DNA of 64,000 nt from UBA4636 sp045534575 (lineage in GTDB: Bacteria; Bacillota; Clostridia; Christensenellales; Borkfalkiaceae): the NCBI GenBank assembly GCA_045534575.1, contig JAZSJZ010000007.1, positions 1-64,000 on the forward strand. The letters are read 5' to 3'. The position numbers and the translations under genes were made by a program. This document shows positions 50,594 through 59,072 of this stretch, one piece after another. Each line of letters opens with the position of its first letter. Position 1 is the first letter of the stretch. Under the pieces are notes generated by a model that did not search any database, was not told where the DNA came from, and was given only the letters and a program-made list of their open reading frames with translations.

Positions 50594-52072
50594 TTATATA
50601 AATTTTATCACGTCAACGAAAATTGCAAAAGCAAGGAGCAAAATAAGCCCGACAAAGTGGATCATACCCTCAACGTTTTTATTAACAGGCTTTTTGAAAA
50701 TCCACTCAATCAAAACAAAAACGGCTCTTGCGCCATCAAGCGCTGGTATTGGTAAAATGTTGAAAATCGCCAAACTCATGCCGATAATTGCCGCAACTTC
50801 TAAAAGATAGTCAAACCCGTAAGATACGATTTGCGAAGTCATTGAAATCATACCAACAGGACCTGTTACCGAGTTTAAAGATAGTTTTCCTTGAATAATT
50901 TGAGCAACAGAGCGGAACGTTACGCTAACAACTTTGAACGCATATTGTGGCGCACGGATAAGCCCTTCGAAAAAGCCAAATCTATGCCTTTGAGTTTCCG
51001 CCGAATAGTAACGGGAACTTTTTTCAATCTTTAAATATTCTAAAATAGCCGTTCTATCTTCTTTATTAATGTTTTCAAATTCTTGGTCGAGAGTAATTTC
51101 AACAAGTTCCCTCTCTTCTAAAACGCTAACGTATATAGATAGTATTTCGCCCGCGTTCATAGAAGAAAGTCGGTCTATAACGTCGTTAACGCTATAAATT
51201 CTAGTGCAAAGCGAATAATCTTCGTTATCGTTAAACTTCAAAAGATAACTATTATTTTTAAACGGCGAACCCTCTTTCGTGGTTAGCATTGGAATGGTTG
51301 CAAAGCCCAAAGCGTCATAGCAAGGCGTAACGTCTTCAAGAGATGAAGAGTTCACGTCCTCTCTTAAACTTATGGTTACGTCTTGAAGTTTTCCATCTCT
51401 TTTAACCGAAAGAGAAACAAGGTCGCCCTTTTTCTTGCCGTCTAAAGCGTCGAGAAGGTCTGTCGTCATAAAAATAAACTTGCCGTTTGCTTTTACTATA
51501 ACGTCGCCTTCTTTTAACAAATAATGGCTTTCAATCTCGTTAGAGGCTGGCTTTAATTCAAGCGGTGAAATAGCACTCATACCATAAGCCGTTAAGTTAA
51601 TGGTAACTAATAAAAGCGCAAAAATAAAGTTAAAAACAGCGCCCGCTATCAAAACCAAAATTCTTTGATACGGCTTTTTGTTATTGAACGCATCTTTTGA
51701 AAGCTTAGGTTTTTCGTTTTCTTTGTCTTCTCCTTCAACTTCCTTCACGCCCTCAAACACAGGCTTTTCGTCATTTAAAGAATTTTTATCATCTTCAACG
51801 GTTGCGGCGTCGTCTTCCCCTTCAAATTGACAAAACCCACCAAGCGGAAATATTCTAATTGAAAAAATCTCGCCGTTTTTGAGTGTTTTTTTGAAGATTG
51901 CAGGCCCCATGCCGATTGCAAACTCTAATATTTTAAATTTGAAAATTTTACCAACGATATAATGCCCAAACTCGTGCACCGTTATCATTACAAGTAGCAC
52001 CAAAATTGCCACGAAAACGTAAAGCACGCTTTGCATAATGTCGGCAAAAGCAAGCAGATTATTTAATTGCAT
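50594..52072 (-). CDS. rseP: RseP-type site-2 intramembrane protease
   Basis: This protein of about 492 residues has the zinc motif HEFGH (33-37) in the first helix, a PDZ domain (about 170-300), and the second metal motif NILPIPALDGAR near the C-terminus. An acidic insert (EGEDDAATVEDD and following, ~50 residues) follows the first helix, longer than in most homologues. RseP cleaves anti-sigma factors and remnant signal peptides. It ends the dxr operon. AGG lies 5 nt before the ATG at 52072; a GTG two codons upstream is an alternative. Confidence 0.93.
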   Translation of the reverse strand: MQLNNLLAFADIMQSVLYVFVAILVLLVMITVHEFGHYIVGKIFKFKILEFAIGMGPAIFKKTLKNGEIFSIRIFPLGGFCQFEGEDDAATVEDDKNSLNDEKPVFEGVKEVEGEDKENEKPKLSKDAFNNKKPYQRILVLIAGAVFNFIFALLLVTINLTAYGMSAISPLELKPASNEIESHYLLKEGDVIVKANGKFIFMTTDLLDALDGKKKGDLVSLSVKRDGKLQDVTISLREDVNSSSLEDVTPCYDALGFATIPMLTTKEGSPFKNNSYLLKFNDNEDYSLCTRIYSVNDVIDRLSSMNAGEILSIYVSVLEERELVEITLDQEFENINKEDRTAILEYLKIEKSSRYYSAETQRHRFGFFEGLIRAPQYAFKVVSVTFRSVAQIIQGKLSLNSVTGPVGMISMTSQIVSYGFDYLLEVAAIIGMSLAIFNILPIPALDGARAVFVLIEWIFKKPVNKNVEGMIHFVGLILLLAFAIFVDVIKFI

Positions 52073-52093
52073 ACACACCTATTATATTTCAAA

Positions 52094-53242
52094 CTACGCC
52101 TTTTTATTATTAAATCTTTCAATGACTTTAAGCCTTGCAAGATAATCAATTTCTTTTAAACCCTCGTAAGTTAAAACGTCAGCCTTAACGCTATCGAGCG
52201 CGCAAGAGATGTAGTCATAAATCTCAGTAAACTTAATTTGGTCTTTTAAAAACAGCGAAACGGCAACTTCGTTTGCAGCCGACAGCGCACAAGGATATCC
52301 CCCGCCCGTTTTAGCCGAGTCAAGCACGAGTTTAAAGCAAGGGTAACGCTTATAGTCAACGCTATCAAAGTGCAAAGTTTTGCCAACTAAATCAACCTTA
52401 TCGGGAACGAAAAGCCGTTCTGGGTAAGAAAGCGCAAGGCTTATTGGCACTTCCATTGACGGAAAGCCAAGTTGAGCCATAATCGCGCCGTCAACGTATT
52501 CGACCATAGAGTGAACGATGCTCTCAGGGTGCATAAGCACGCTGATTTTTTCATAAGGCGCATCAAAAAGCCACCTAGCCTCGATAACTTCTAAGCCTTT
52601 GTTGACCATAGTAGCGCAGTCAACGGTGATTTTCTTGCCCATATTCCAATTAGGGTGCTTGAGCGCATCTTCTGCCGTAACAAAATCTAGTTTTTCGATA
52701 GGAAGATTTCTAAACGCACCGCCACTAGCCGTTATAATAAGCCTTTCAAACGGCTTTTTCTTATCAAAGAAAAGCGACTGCCAAAGCGCCGAATGCTCGC
52801 TATCAACGGGGATTAGTTCAACGCCGTTTTCCTTAGCGAGTTTTGTAACGATTTCACCGCCGGCAACGAGCGTTTCTTTGTTGGCAATAGCCACCGTCTT
52901 TTTAAGGCGGATAGCCTCGAGCACACATTTAAGCCCAGCAAAGCCCATAATCGCAACAAAAACGATATCTGCCTCTTCTAAAACAGCGTGAGAAGAAGCG
53001 TTCTCGCCAAAATAAAATTGGCAGTTAGAAGGCACGCTCGTTATTTTGTGCGCAACCGAGCCATTAGATAAAGCCATAACCTTTGGCTTATATTTATTTG
53101 CTTGTTCTTGAAGTAGCGAGGCGTTCTCGTTAGCCGCAAGCGATATAATTTCATATCTATCGCTAAACCTATCAACGCAGTTTAGAACTTGCCTACCTAT
53201 TGAGCCCGTGCTACCTAATAACGCAATTTTTTTCTTTTCCAT
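52094..53242 (-). CDS. dxr: 1-deoxy-D-xylulose 5-phosphate reductoisomerase
   Basis: This protein of about 382 residues has the NADPH motif GSTGSIGRQ, the metal/substrate site VDSEHSALWQ, and ASGGAFRN. It catalyses the second step of the MEP isoprenoid pathway, supplying precursors for UppS in the same block. The ATG at 53242 is preferred over an upstream TTG, though the ribosome-binding site is poor. Confidence 0.95.
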   Translation of the reverse strand: MEKKKIALLGSTGSIGRQVLNCVDRFSDRYEIISLAANENASLLQEQANKYKPKVMALSNGSVAHKITSVPSNCQFYFGENASSHAVLEEADIVFVAIMGFAGLKCVLEAIRLKKTVAIANKETLVAGGEIVTKLAKENGVELIPVDSEHSALWQSLFFDKKKPFERLIITASGGAFRNLPIEKLDFVTAEDALKHPNWNMGKKITVDCATMVNKGLEVIEARWLFDAPYEKISVLMHPESIVHSMVEYVDGAIMAQLGFPSMEVPISLALSYPERLFVPDKVDLVGKTLHFDSVDYKRYPCFKLVLDSAKTGGGYPCALSAANEVAVSLFLKDQIKFTEIYDYISCALDSVKADVLTYEGLKEIDYLARLKVIERFNNKKA

Positions 53243-53302
53243 ATACCTATAATACAAAATAAGGCTTGCAAATAATTATATTCCGCAAGCCGATATTTAA
53301 TG

Positions 53303-54133
53303 TTAAATAATACCTAAAACGAGTGTTAGCGCAAGATACACAAACACGCCGTTAAACATAATGCCGTCAATTCTATCTAAAACGCCACCGTGCCCTGGTA
53401 AAATGTTTCCAAGGTCTTTAACTCCGATTTTTCTCTTTATTGCGCCTTCAACCAAATCGCCAAATATTGTAAGTAGCGCGCCGATAGCACCTATCAACGC
53501 ATACACAACAATCTCAACCCAAACCGTTTGAATTAGGCTTCCTTTAAAGAACGCCCAAATAGCAACCGCGCCAACAATTCCGCCAATAAGTCCGCCTATA
53601 GCACCGCTAACGGTCTTTTTTGGACTAATTTCCGGCGAGAGTTTTCTGCCACCTATAGCCGAGCCAACGAAGTATGCGAACATATCGCAAAACGGCGCAA
53701 CCACGAAAGTTAGAAGTAAAGCAATGAACCCGTAAGTTCCTACAAGTTGGTTAGATAGCGCAATCACGATAAGAAAAAGGTTAGGATAACAAAGCGCAAA
53801 AAGTGATTTTGCAACGCCTTCAACAGAAGACGTTTTAAATTCTAAAACAAGGCTTACGAATAATAAGATTACAGCCGTAAAACACAAAACGATAGTTAGC
53901 CTTCTTTCAAGAAAAACAAACGCTGGGAACAAAACTAGAGCAAAAACAATCACCACGACTTTTTGCAAAAAAGTCGTATCGCTTCCAAACGCTCTAACAA
54001 GTTCAAGCGTTCCAAAGAACGAGCATAAATATAATAAAACGTTAAAGAGCCTTGCATCCACTAGTTCTCTCAAAACAAAACAACCAATGACGAGAACTAT
54101 TAAAAGCGCGCCCGTTATTATTCTTTTAAGCAT
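53303..54133 (-). CDS. cdsA: Phosphatidate cytidylyltransferase
   Basis: This protein of about 276 residues has about eight membrane helices and the CdsA signature: SPKKTVSGAIGG, then GDLVEGAIKRKIGVKDLGNILPGHGGVLDRIDG begins the C-terminal motif. It makes CDP-diacylglycerol for phospholipid synthesis. Its ATG lies 1 nt after the uppS stop, with GGAG inside uppS, showing translational coupling. Confidence 0.95.
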   Translation of the reverse strand: MLKRIITGALLIVLVIGCFVLRELVDARLFNVLLYLCSFFGTLELVRAFGSDTTFLQKVVVIVFALVLFPAFVFLERRLTIVLCFTAVILLFVSLVLEFKTSSVEGVAKSLFALCYPNLFLIVIALSNQLVGTYGFIALLLTFVVAPFCDMFAYFVGSAIGGRKLSPEISPKKTVSGAIGGLIGGIVGAVAIWAFFKGSLIQTVWVEIVVYALIGAIGALLTIFGDLVEGAIKRKIGVKDLGNILPGHGGVLDRIDGIMFNGVFVYLALTLVLGII

Positions 54134-54134
54134 T

Positions 54135-54818
54135 TTAAACTCCACCAAACCGCCTATTTCTATTATAAAACCAATCTAAAGCCTCGTCTAACTTATCGGG
54201 CGTAAAGTCTGGCCATAAAACGTCGGTAAAATAAATTTCAGCATAAGCCGATTGCCACAACAAGAAGTTGCTAAGTCTTTGCTCGCCACTAGTTCTTATA
54301 ACCAAATCAACATCGGGAAGGTCTTTCGTGTAAAGTTCGTTTTCAAAAGCCTTTTCATCGACCTTTTCGCCTTTTTCAACAAGGTTATTAACAGCCCTTA
54401 GAATTTCGGCTCTAGAGCCATAGTTAAAGCAAATATTTATGGCGCGCTTAGTAAAATGCGCGGTTTTTTGCATCGCTTCTTCTATCTTTTTTCTGCGCTT
54501 ATCATCTAAAGAAGATAAATCACCCGAAATAATTAAACGCGTTTCGTTCTTGATAAGATAGGAAAGTTTTGACTTTAAAAGCCTAAAAAGAAGCGCTAAA
54601 AGCCTAGAAACTTCTTCTTTTGGGCGTTTCCAATTCTCGGTTGAGAAGGCATAGAATGAAAGAACTTCAATTCCAAGTTCCCTAGCCCTATCGGAAATGC
54701 CGTCTAAAACGTCAGCCCCCTTTTGGTGGCCGAACGACCTAGATTTTCCTCTAGCCTTAGCCCAACGCCCGTTTCCGTCCATTATAAAAGCAACGTGTTT
54801 TGGCACTTTATTTTCCAT
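54135..54818 (-). CDS. uppS: Undecaprenyl diphosphate synthase
   Basis: This 227-residue protein has the cis-prenyltransferase signature HVAFIMDGNGRWAKARG and the later conserved DLVIRTSGEQRLSNFLLWQ. It builds the C55 lipid carrier for wall synthesis. It overlaps frr by one nucleotide. Confidence 0.96.
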   Translation of the reverse strand: MENKVPKHVAFIMDGNGRWAKARGKSRSFGHQKGADVLDGISDRARELGIEVLSFYAFSTENWKRPKEEVSRLLALLFRLLKSKLSYLIKNETRLIISGDLSSLDDKRRKKIEEAMQKTAHFTKRAINICFNYGSRAEILRAVNNLVEKGEKVDEKAFENELYTKDLPDVDLVIRTSGEQRLSNFLLWQSAYAEIYFTDVLWPDFTPDKLDEALDWFYNRNRRFGGV

Positions 54819-55393
54819 TAAACGGTAAGAACTTCCTTTTCTTTTTCTTGTTGAACTTTATCGATAACTTCAATCGCTTTATTAGTTGATTCGTTAACGT
54901 CCTTTTCGAACGAAGCGTATTCGTCATCAGTCATTTCTTTAGCCGTTTTCATTTTCTTGAGCGCGTCTAAAGTATCACGGCGGATGTTTCTAATAGCAAC
55001 CTTAGAATCTTCAGCCATTTTCTTAACTTGTTTATTGATTTCAATTCTTCTCTCTTGAGTAAGGTCAGGGAAAACGAGCCTAATAACGCTACCGTCGTTA
55101 GTAGGAGTAATACCAACGTTAGATGCTAAAATAGCCTTTTCAACGTTCTTTAAAAGGGATTTATCCCAAGGCGCAATAACTAAACACTTACCGTCTTGAA
55201 CGGAAATGTTACCAACTTGGTTGATAGGCGTCATTTGCCCGTAAAAATCAACTAAAACTTTATCTAAAACGTGAGGGTTAGCACGCCCAACCCTAATTTG
55301 AAGAAATTCACTCTTCAACACGCTCACGGTTTTCTCCATTCTTTCATCGCACTCGAGAATTATCATCTCGATTTTTTCCATATCAGCCGCCAT
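54818..55393 (-). CDS. frr: Ribosome recycling factor
   Basis: This 191-residue protein has the RRF pattern: VGRANPHVLDKVLVDFYG, IRLVFPDLTQERRIEINKQVKK and VAIRNIRRDTLD. It splits post-termination ribosomes with EF-G. AAGGAGA precedes the ATG. Confidence 0.96.
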   Translation of the reverse strand: MAADMEKIEMIILECDERMEKTVSVLKSEFLQIRVGRANPHVLDKVLVDFYGQMTPINQVGNISVQDGKCLVIAPWDKSLLKNVEKAILASNVGITPTNDGSVIRLVFPDLTQERRIEINKQVKKMAEDSKVAIRNIRRDTLDALKKMKTAKEMTDDEYASFEKDVNESTNKAIEVIDKVQQEKEKEVLTV

Positions 55394-55497
55394 AATTTTC
55401 TCCTTATATATATTATTGAAACAAGGCGAAACGCTCCGCCTTCAAAGAAAGTTTGTTTTCAAGCAAAACTCTATGAAGTAAAACGTAAAAATTAAAA

Positions 55498-56199
55498 CTA
55501 TCTAATCCAAGTTCCCGTTTCTTTTCCACAAACAGCGTCGATAATCGACCTATCGTCAAGCCCGAACGCCAAAATAGGAGTTTTGTTTTCCATGCAGATA
55601 GTAACAGCAGTTGTGTCCATAGCCTTTAATTGATTGCTAATAAAGTCCATATAAGAAATTTCTTCAAACTTCTTAGCGTCTTTGTTAACCTTAGGGTCGC
55701 TATCGTAAATGCCGTCAACGTTTTTAGCAAGAAGAATAATTTCCGCCTCAATCTCAGCAGCGCGAAGTGCAGCCGCAGTATCGGTTGAGAAGAACGGACA
55801 GCCCGTTCCGCACGCAAAAATAACGATTCTTCCCTTTTCAAGATGACGAATAGCCTTTCTTCTTGAATAAGGCTCAGCAACCTTAGTGATATCAATAGCC
55901 GTTTGAACTCTGGTTAAAGCGCCACGCTGTTCGATAGCATCTTGCAAAGCAAGTGCGTTCATAGCCGTTGCAAGCATACCCATATAGTCGGCAGTAGTTC
56001 TTTCCATATTAAAGCCTTGCCTACCACGCCAGAAATTTCCGCCACCAACAACAATTCCAACCTCAACGCCCATTTTGTGAATTTCAACGAGTTGGTCAAC
56101 GACCTTACCCATAAAATCAGCGTCAAACCCGAAATGCTTATCGCCCGCAAGCGCCTCGCCACTTATCTTTAGCAATACTCTTTTAAACTTTGGTTCCAT
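55498..56199 (-). CDS. pyrH: Uridylate kinase
   Basis: This protein of about 233 residues has the amino-acid-kinase fold with KRVLLKISGEAL, VVGGGNFWRG and GTGCPFFSTDTAAALRA. It phosphorylates UMP. The ATG at 56199 follows GGAAGG; an upstream in-frame start is less likely. It contains an exact copy of the dispersed motif (55544-55553) in codons for the segment DDRSIID. Confidence 0.95.
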   Translation of the reverse strand: MEPKFKRVLLKISGEALAGDKHFGFDADFMGKVVDQLVEIHKMGVEVGIVVGGGNFWRGRQGFNMERTTADYMGMLATAMNALALQDAIEQRGALTRVQTAIDITKVAEPYSRRKAIRHLEKGRIVIFACGTGCPFFSTDTAAALRAAEIEAEIILLAKNVDGIYDSDPKVNKDAKKFEEISYMDFISNQLKAMDTTAVTICMENKTPILAFGLDDRSIIDAVCGKETGTWIR

Positions 56200-56333
56200 A
56201 TAGCCTTCCCTTTTCAAGCGTTTGCCCGAAAGATTTAATTTAATAGTTTTAAAATTTACAATTTTTTTCAAATTTAATCAAAACGAAGTGGTTTTGATAA
56301 TTTTAACAAAACTTTTAAAAATTTTTTAAAAAA

Positions 56334-56365
56334 GGAAACACTGCGCCTTTATTCGTAATGTTTCC
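56334..56365 (-). terminator. Terminator between tsf and pyrH
   Basis: GGAAACA pairs with TGTTTCC around an 18-nt loop, followed by TTTTTT on the minus strand. Confidence 0.7.
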
Positions 56366-56381
56366 TTCTCATAGTATTTTA

Positions 56382-57041
56382 TTATTTTTTTGCAGAAGCA
56401 ACTTGAGCAGCAACTTCGTCAGCTAAGTTTTCGCTCTTCTTTTGTAAGCCTTCGCCCATTTCGAAACGAACGAATCTTCTAATAGCAATCTTTTCACCGA
56501 TTTGGCTAGTAGCCTCGATTACAAGTTGCTCGATAGTCTTTGATGGGTCCTTAACGAATTTTTGGTTAAGAAGACAGTTTTCTTCATAATAACCCTTAAT
56601 TCTACCTTCAACCATTCTTTCAACGATATTAAGTGGCTTGCCTTGTTCGAGCGCTTGAGCAGTTAAAATTTGTTTTTCGTGCTCTAAAACGTCTGCTGGA
56701 ACGTCAGCTGGTGCTAAGTAAAGTGGGTTAGCAGCAGCAATGTGCAAACTAATATCGTGAGCGAGTTCCTTGAATTGGTCGCCTCTAGCAACGAAGTCAG
56801 TTTCGCAGTTAAGCTCGAGCAATACGCCGATCTTACCGCCCATGTGAATATAACTATCAACAATACCTTCAGCAGCAATTCTAGTTGCCTTCTTTGCAGC
56901 CTTAGCAATACCTTTTTCTCTTAAATAGTCAACTGCTTTGTCCATATCGCCGTTGGTTGCAACTAAAGCGTTCTTGCAATCCATCATACCGCAGTTGGTC
57001 TTTTCTCTTAATAACTTAACGTCTTGTGCAGTAAAGCTCAT
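56382..57041 (-). CDS. tsf: Elongation factor Ts (short form)
   Basis: This 219-residue protein has the N-terminal UBA-like domain (KLLREKTNCGMMDCKNALVATNGD), the TDF motif in ELNCETDFVARGD, and a single dimerisation-type region. It exchanges GDP on EF-Tu. It is of the short class (about 220 residues) seen in several Gram-positive and cyanobacterial lineages. AAGGAG precedes the ATG. Confidence 0.95.
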   Translation of the reverse strand: MSFTAQDVKLLREKTNCGMMDCKNALVATNGDMDKAVDYLREKGIAKAAKKATRIAAEGIVDSYIHMGGKIGVLLELNCETDFVARGDQFKELAHDISLHIAAANPLYLAPADVPADVLEHEKQILTAQALEQGKPLNIVERMVEGRIKGYYEENCLLNQKFVKDPSKTIEQLVIEATSQIGEKIAIRRFVRFEMGEGLQKKSENLADEVAAQVASAKK

Positions 57042-57109
57042 AATTTTTCTCCTTTTATCTAAAATCTAAATATTGAATGTTTAAAATTAAACGTTGTGTC
57101 AAAATTTGA

Positions 57110-57898
57110 TTAAGCGTTTTCAGTTTGGTCTTGAGTTTCAGCCTTAACTTCTTCGGCTTGAATAGCTTCTTCTCTCTTTTGAGCAGCTTCTTCTCTCATT
57201 CTAATAACGGCATCTTCCCCTTGCTTGCCTTCGATAACAGCGTCTGCAATGATAGAAGCGATAAGCTTAACAGCCTTGATAGCATCGTCGTTAGCAGAAA
57301 TAACGTAATCGATAAGGTCAGGGTTGCAGTTAGTATCGGTGATAGCAACAACAGGAATACCAAGTTTTCTTGCTTCCTTGATAGCAATTTCTTCGCAAGA
57401 TGGGTCAACAACGAACATAATGTCAGGAAGTGTTCTCATATCACGAATACCGCCAAGGTTTTGTTCAAGTTTTGCTCTTTCAGCCTTGAGGTTTAAAACT
57501 TCTTTCTTAGGAAGAAGGTCAAAATCGCCCATCTTTTCCATTTGGTCAAGTTTGTTTAATCTTTCAACTCTTGAACGGATTGTCTTGAAGTTAGTGAGCG
57601 TGCCACCGAGCCAACGGTTGTTAATATAGAACATACCGCATCTTTCAGCTTCTTGTTGGATAGCCTCTTGTGCTTGACGCTTAGTTCCAACGAAAAGAAC
57701 GGTCTTGTTCTCTTTAACTGAATCTGCAACGAATCTGTAAGCCGATTCGATGAGTTTCATAGTGATTTGCAAGTCGATAATATGAATGTCGTTTCTTGCG
57801 CCAAAAATGTATTTTTTCATTTTTGGGTTCCATCTTCTCGTTTGGTGACCAAAGTGAACACCCGCTTCGAGAAGTTGCTTCATAGTAGTAATTTCCAT
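57110..57898 (-). CDS. rpsB: 30S ribosomal protein S2
   Basis: This protein of about 262 residues has the S2 signatures: LLEAGVHFGHQTRRWNPKMKKYI, FVGTKRQAQEAI, NNRWLGGTLTNF and GIPVVAITDTNCNP. The ATG at 57898 follows GGAGG; the in-frame codons upstream belong to the leader. It starts the conserved translation/envelope block. Confidence 0.96.
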   Translation of the reverse strand: MEITTMKQLLEAGVHFGHQTRRWNPKMKKYIFGARNDIHIIDLQITMKLIESAYRFVADSVKENKTVLFVGTKRQAQEAIQQEAERCGMFYINNRWLGGTLTNFKTIRSRVERLNKLDQMEKMGDFDLLPKKEVLNLKAERAKLEQNLGGIRDMRTLPDIMFVVDPSCEEIAIKEARKLGIPVVAITDTNCNPDLIDYVISANDDAIKAVKLIASIIADAVIEGKQGEDAVIRMREEAAQKREEAIQAEEVKAETQDQTENA

Positions 57899-58009
57899 AA
57901 ATTTACCTCCGTTAATCCTCCCCACCGCCATTTGACCGCAAATTGTTAGCCCCGCTTGAGATTTTGGGCTCACGGAAACTTGCGTGAACGATAGGTGCGA
58001 ATTTTTACT
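57899..58009 (-). promoter_or_regulatory. rpsB 5' leader (about 111 nt)
   Basis: The region from the predicted start (near 58009) to the ATG contains a stem-loop (TCACG/CGTGA around 57970-57988) and GC-rich stretches near the ribosome-binding site. Autogenous S2 control through such leaders is known in other bacteria; here it is only a possibility. Confidence 0.4.
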
Positions 58010-58015
58010 TTTTGT

Positions 58016-58044
58016 ATTCTACCAAAAACCAAAAAGAAAAGCAA
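58016..58044 (-). promoter_or_regulatory. Promoter of the rpsB operon
   Basis: TTGCTT (58039-58044), 17 bp, TAGAAT (58016-58021) on the minus strand. Confidence 0.6.
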
Positions 58045-58122
58045 ACGTTTTTACCACCTTTTTGGAAATATTTATTATATAAATATAAAACCCACAATAT
58101 CTTGCCCTTTGGCACAAACCTC

Positions 58123-58253
58123 TTCACTATTCACTATTCACTCTTCACTTTTCACTCTTCACTTGCCCCGCAAACTTCACTTGCCCGCAAACTTCACTTG
58201 CCCCGCAAACTTCACTCTTCATTATTCTTTATTCATTATTCTTTATTCTTTAT
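58123..58253. repeat. Heptad array TTCACTN/TTCWTTA with embedded GCCCCGCAAAC units
   Basis: Six heptads (TTCACTA, TTCACTA, TTCACTC, TTCACTT, TTCACTC, TTCACTT) are followed by three copies of a GCCCCGCAAAC-TTCACT unit (17-18 bp) and six more heptads of TTCATTA/TTCTTTA type. The array lies between the rpsB promoter and the Nudix promoter. Overlapping ORFs here are artefacts of the repeat. Confidence 0.85.
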
Positions 58254-58263
58254 CTTTGCTCTC

Positions 58264-58292
58264 TTGCTATCATAAGAAAATAATGCTATAAT
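58264..58292 (+). promoter_or_regulatory. Promoter of the Nudix gene
   Basis: TTGCTA (58264-58269), 17 bp, TATAAT (58287-58292), immediately after the heptad array. Confidence 0.6.
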
Positions 58293-58326
58293 GTTAAAAA
58301 GCGAAAAAACAAGCGAGGTTAAACAA

Positions 58327-58830
58327 ATGAAAACGCAAAGCGAAAAAGTTTTCGATTGTTGTTTCACTAACGGCAATCAATGGTTTAGATACCGCGTAGG
58401 CGCGATAATAGTTGAAAACGGCTGTGTTCTTTTGGTAGGTAACGCAAACGAGAATTATTTATATTCTGTTGGCGGTGGCGTTCATCACGGCGAAACGGCG
58501 GAAAGCGCAATTTTGAGAGAAGTTTTCGAAGAAACGGGCGTAAATTACCAAATTGACCGCCTAGCAGTCATCCACGAAAACTTTTTTAACGAAAACTTGG
58601 GCACTTTAAAGGGATTGCAATGCCACGAAATAAGTTTTTATTTTTTGATGAAGTCAAGAGGAAGCCAAGAACTTAATAGCAATAGCGTAACGCACGGCGC
58701 AAAAGAAGAAATGCATTGGATTGCTATTAAAGATTTAGACAAAATAAAAGCCTTTCCCGTGTTTTTGAAAAATTATTTAACTAAAATGCCTTCGGGAATT
58801 GTGCATATCGTAAGCGACGAAAGAAAGTAA
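58327..58830 (+). CDS. Nudix hydrolase
   Basis: This protein of about 167 residues has a complete Nudix box: GGGVHHGETAESAILREVFEETGV. It hydrolyses a nucleoside-diphosphate-linked or similar compound; the substrate is not evident. The ATG at 58327 follows GAGG; an upstream ATG in the same frame has no site. Confidence 0.9.
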   Translation: MKTQSEKVFDCCFTNGNQWFRYRVGAIIVENGCVLLVGNANENYLYSVGGGVHHGETAESAILREVFEETGVNYQIDRLAVIHENFFNENLGTLKGLQCHEISFYFLMKSRGSQELNSNSVTHGAKEEMHWIAIKDLDKIKAFPVFLKNYLTKMPSGIVHIVSDERK

Positions 58831-58855
58831 TCTTTTGCCCGCAAGGGCAAACTTC

Positions 58856-58904
58856 TTCACTTTTCACTCTTCTTTATTCATTATTCATTATTCTTTATTC
58901 TTTT
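58856..58904. repeat. Seven heptads of the TTCACTN/TTCTTTA family
   Basis: The order is TTCACTT, TTCACTC, TTCTTTA, TTCATTA, TTCATTA, TTCTTTA, TTCTTTT. The array follows the Nudix gene and runs straight into the GCCCC arm of the terminator. Confidence 0.85.
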
Positions 58905-58932
58905 GCCCCGCCTTTTGGGGCATTTTTTCTTT
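58900..58932 (+). terminator. Terminator after the Nudix gene
   Basis: TGCCCC pairs with GGGGCA around a 7-nt loop and is followed by TTTTTTC. Confidence 0.85.
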
Positions 58933-59072
58933 TCGGCAAATATCGACTGCAATCACGGGTATTTTTCAATTTTTATCGCGCGGAATATGATAAATTGTTC
59001 CTATAAATTACGTTATTTTAGCCAAATAATTTGGTTTCATAATATTTAGGCTAAAGAGATTTAAGGAGCAAA

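Noticed and set aside
57995..58291. Two overlapping plus-strand ORFs upstream of the Nudix gene
   Set aside because: They are products of the heptad repeat, lack ribosome-binding sites and overlap the rpsB promoter.
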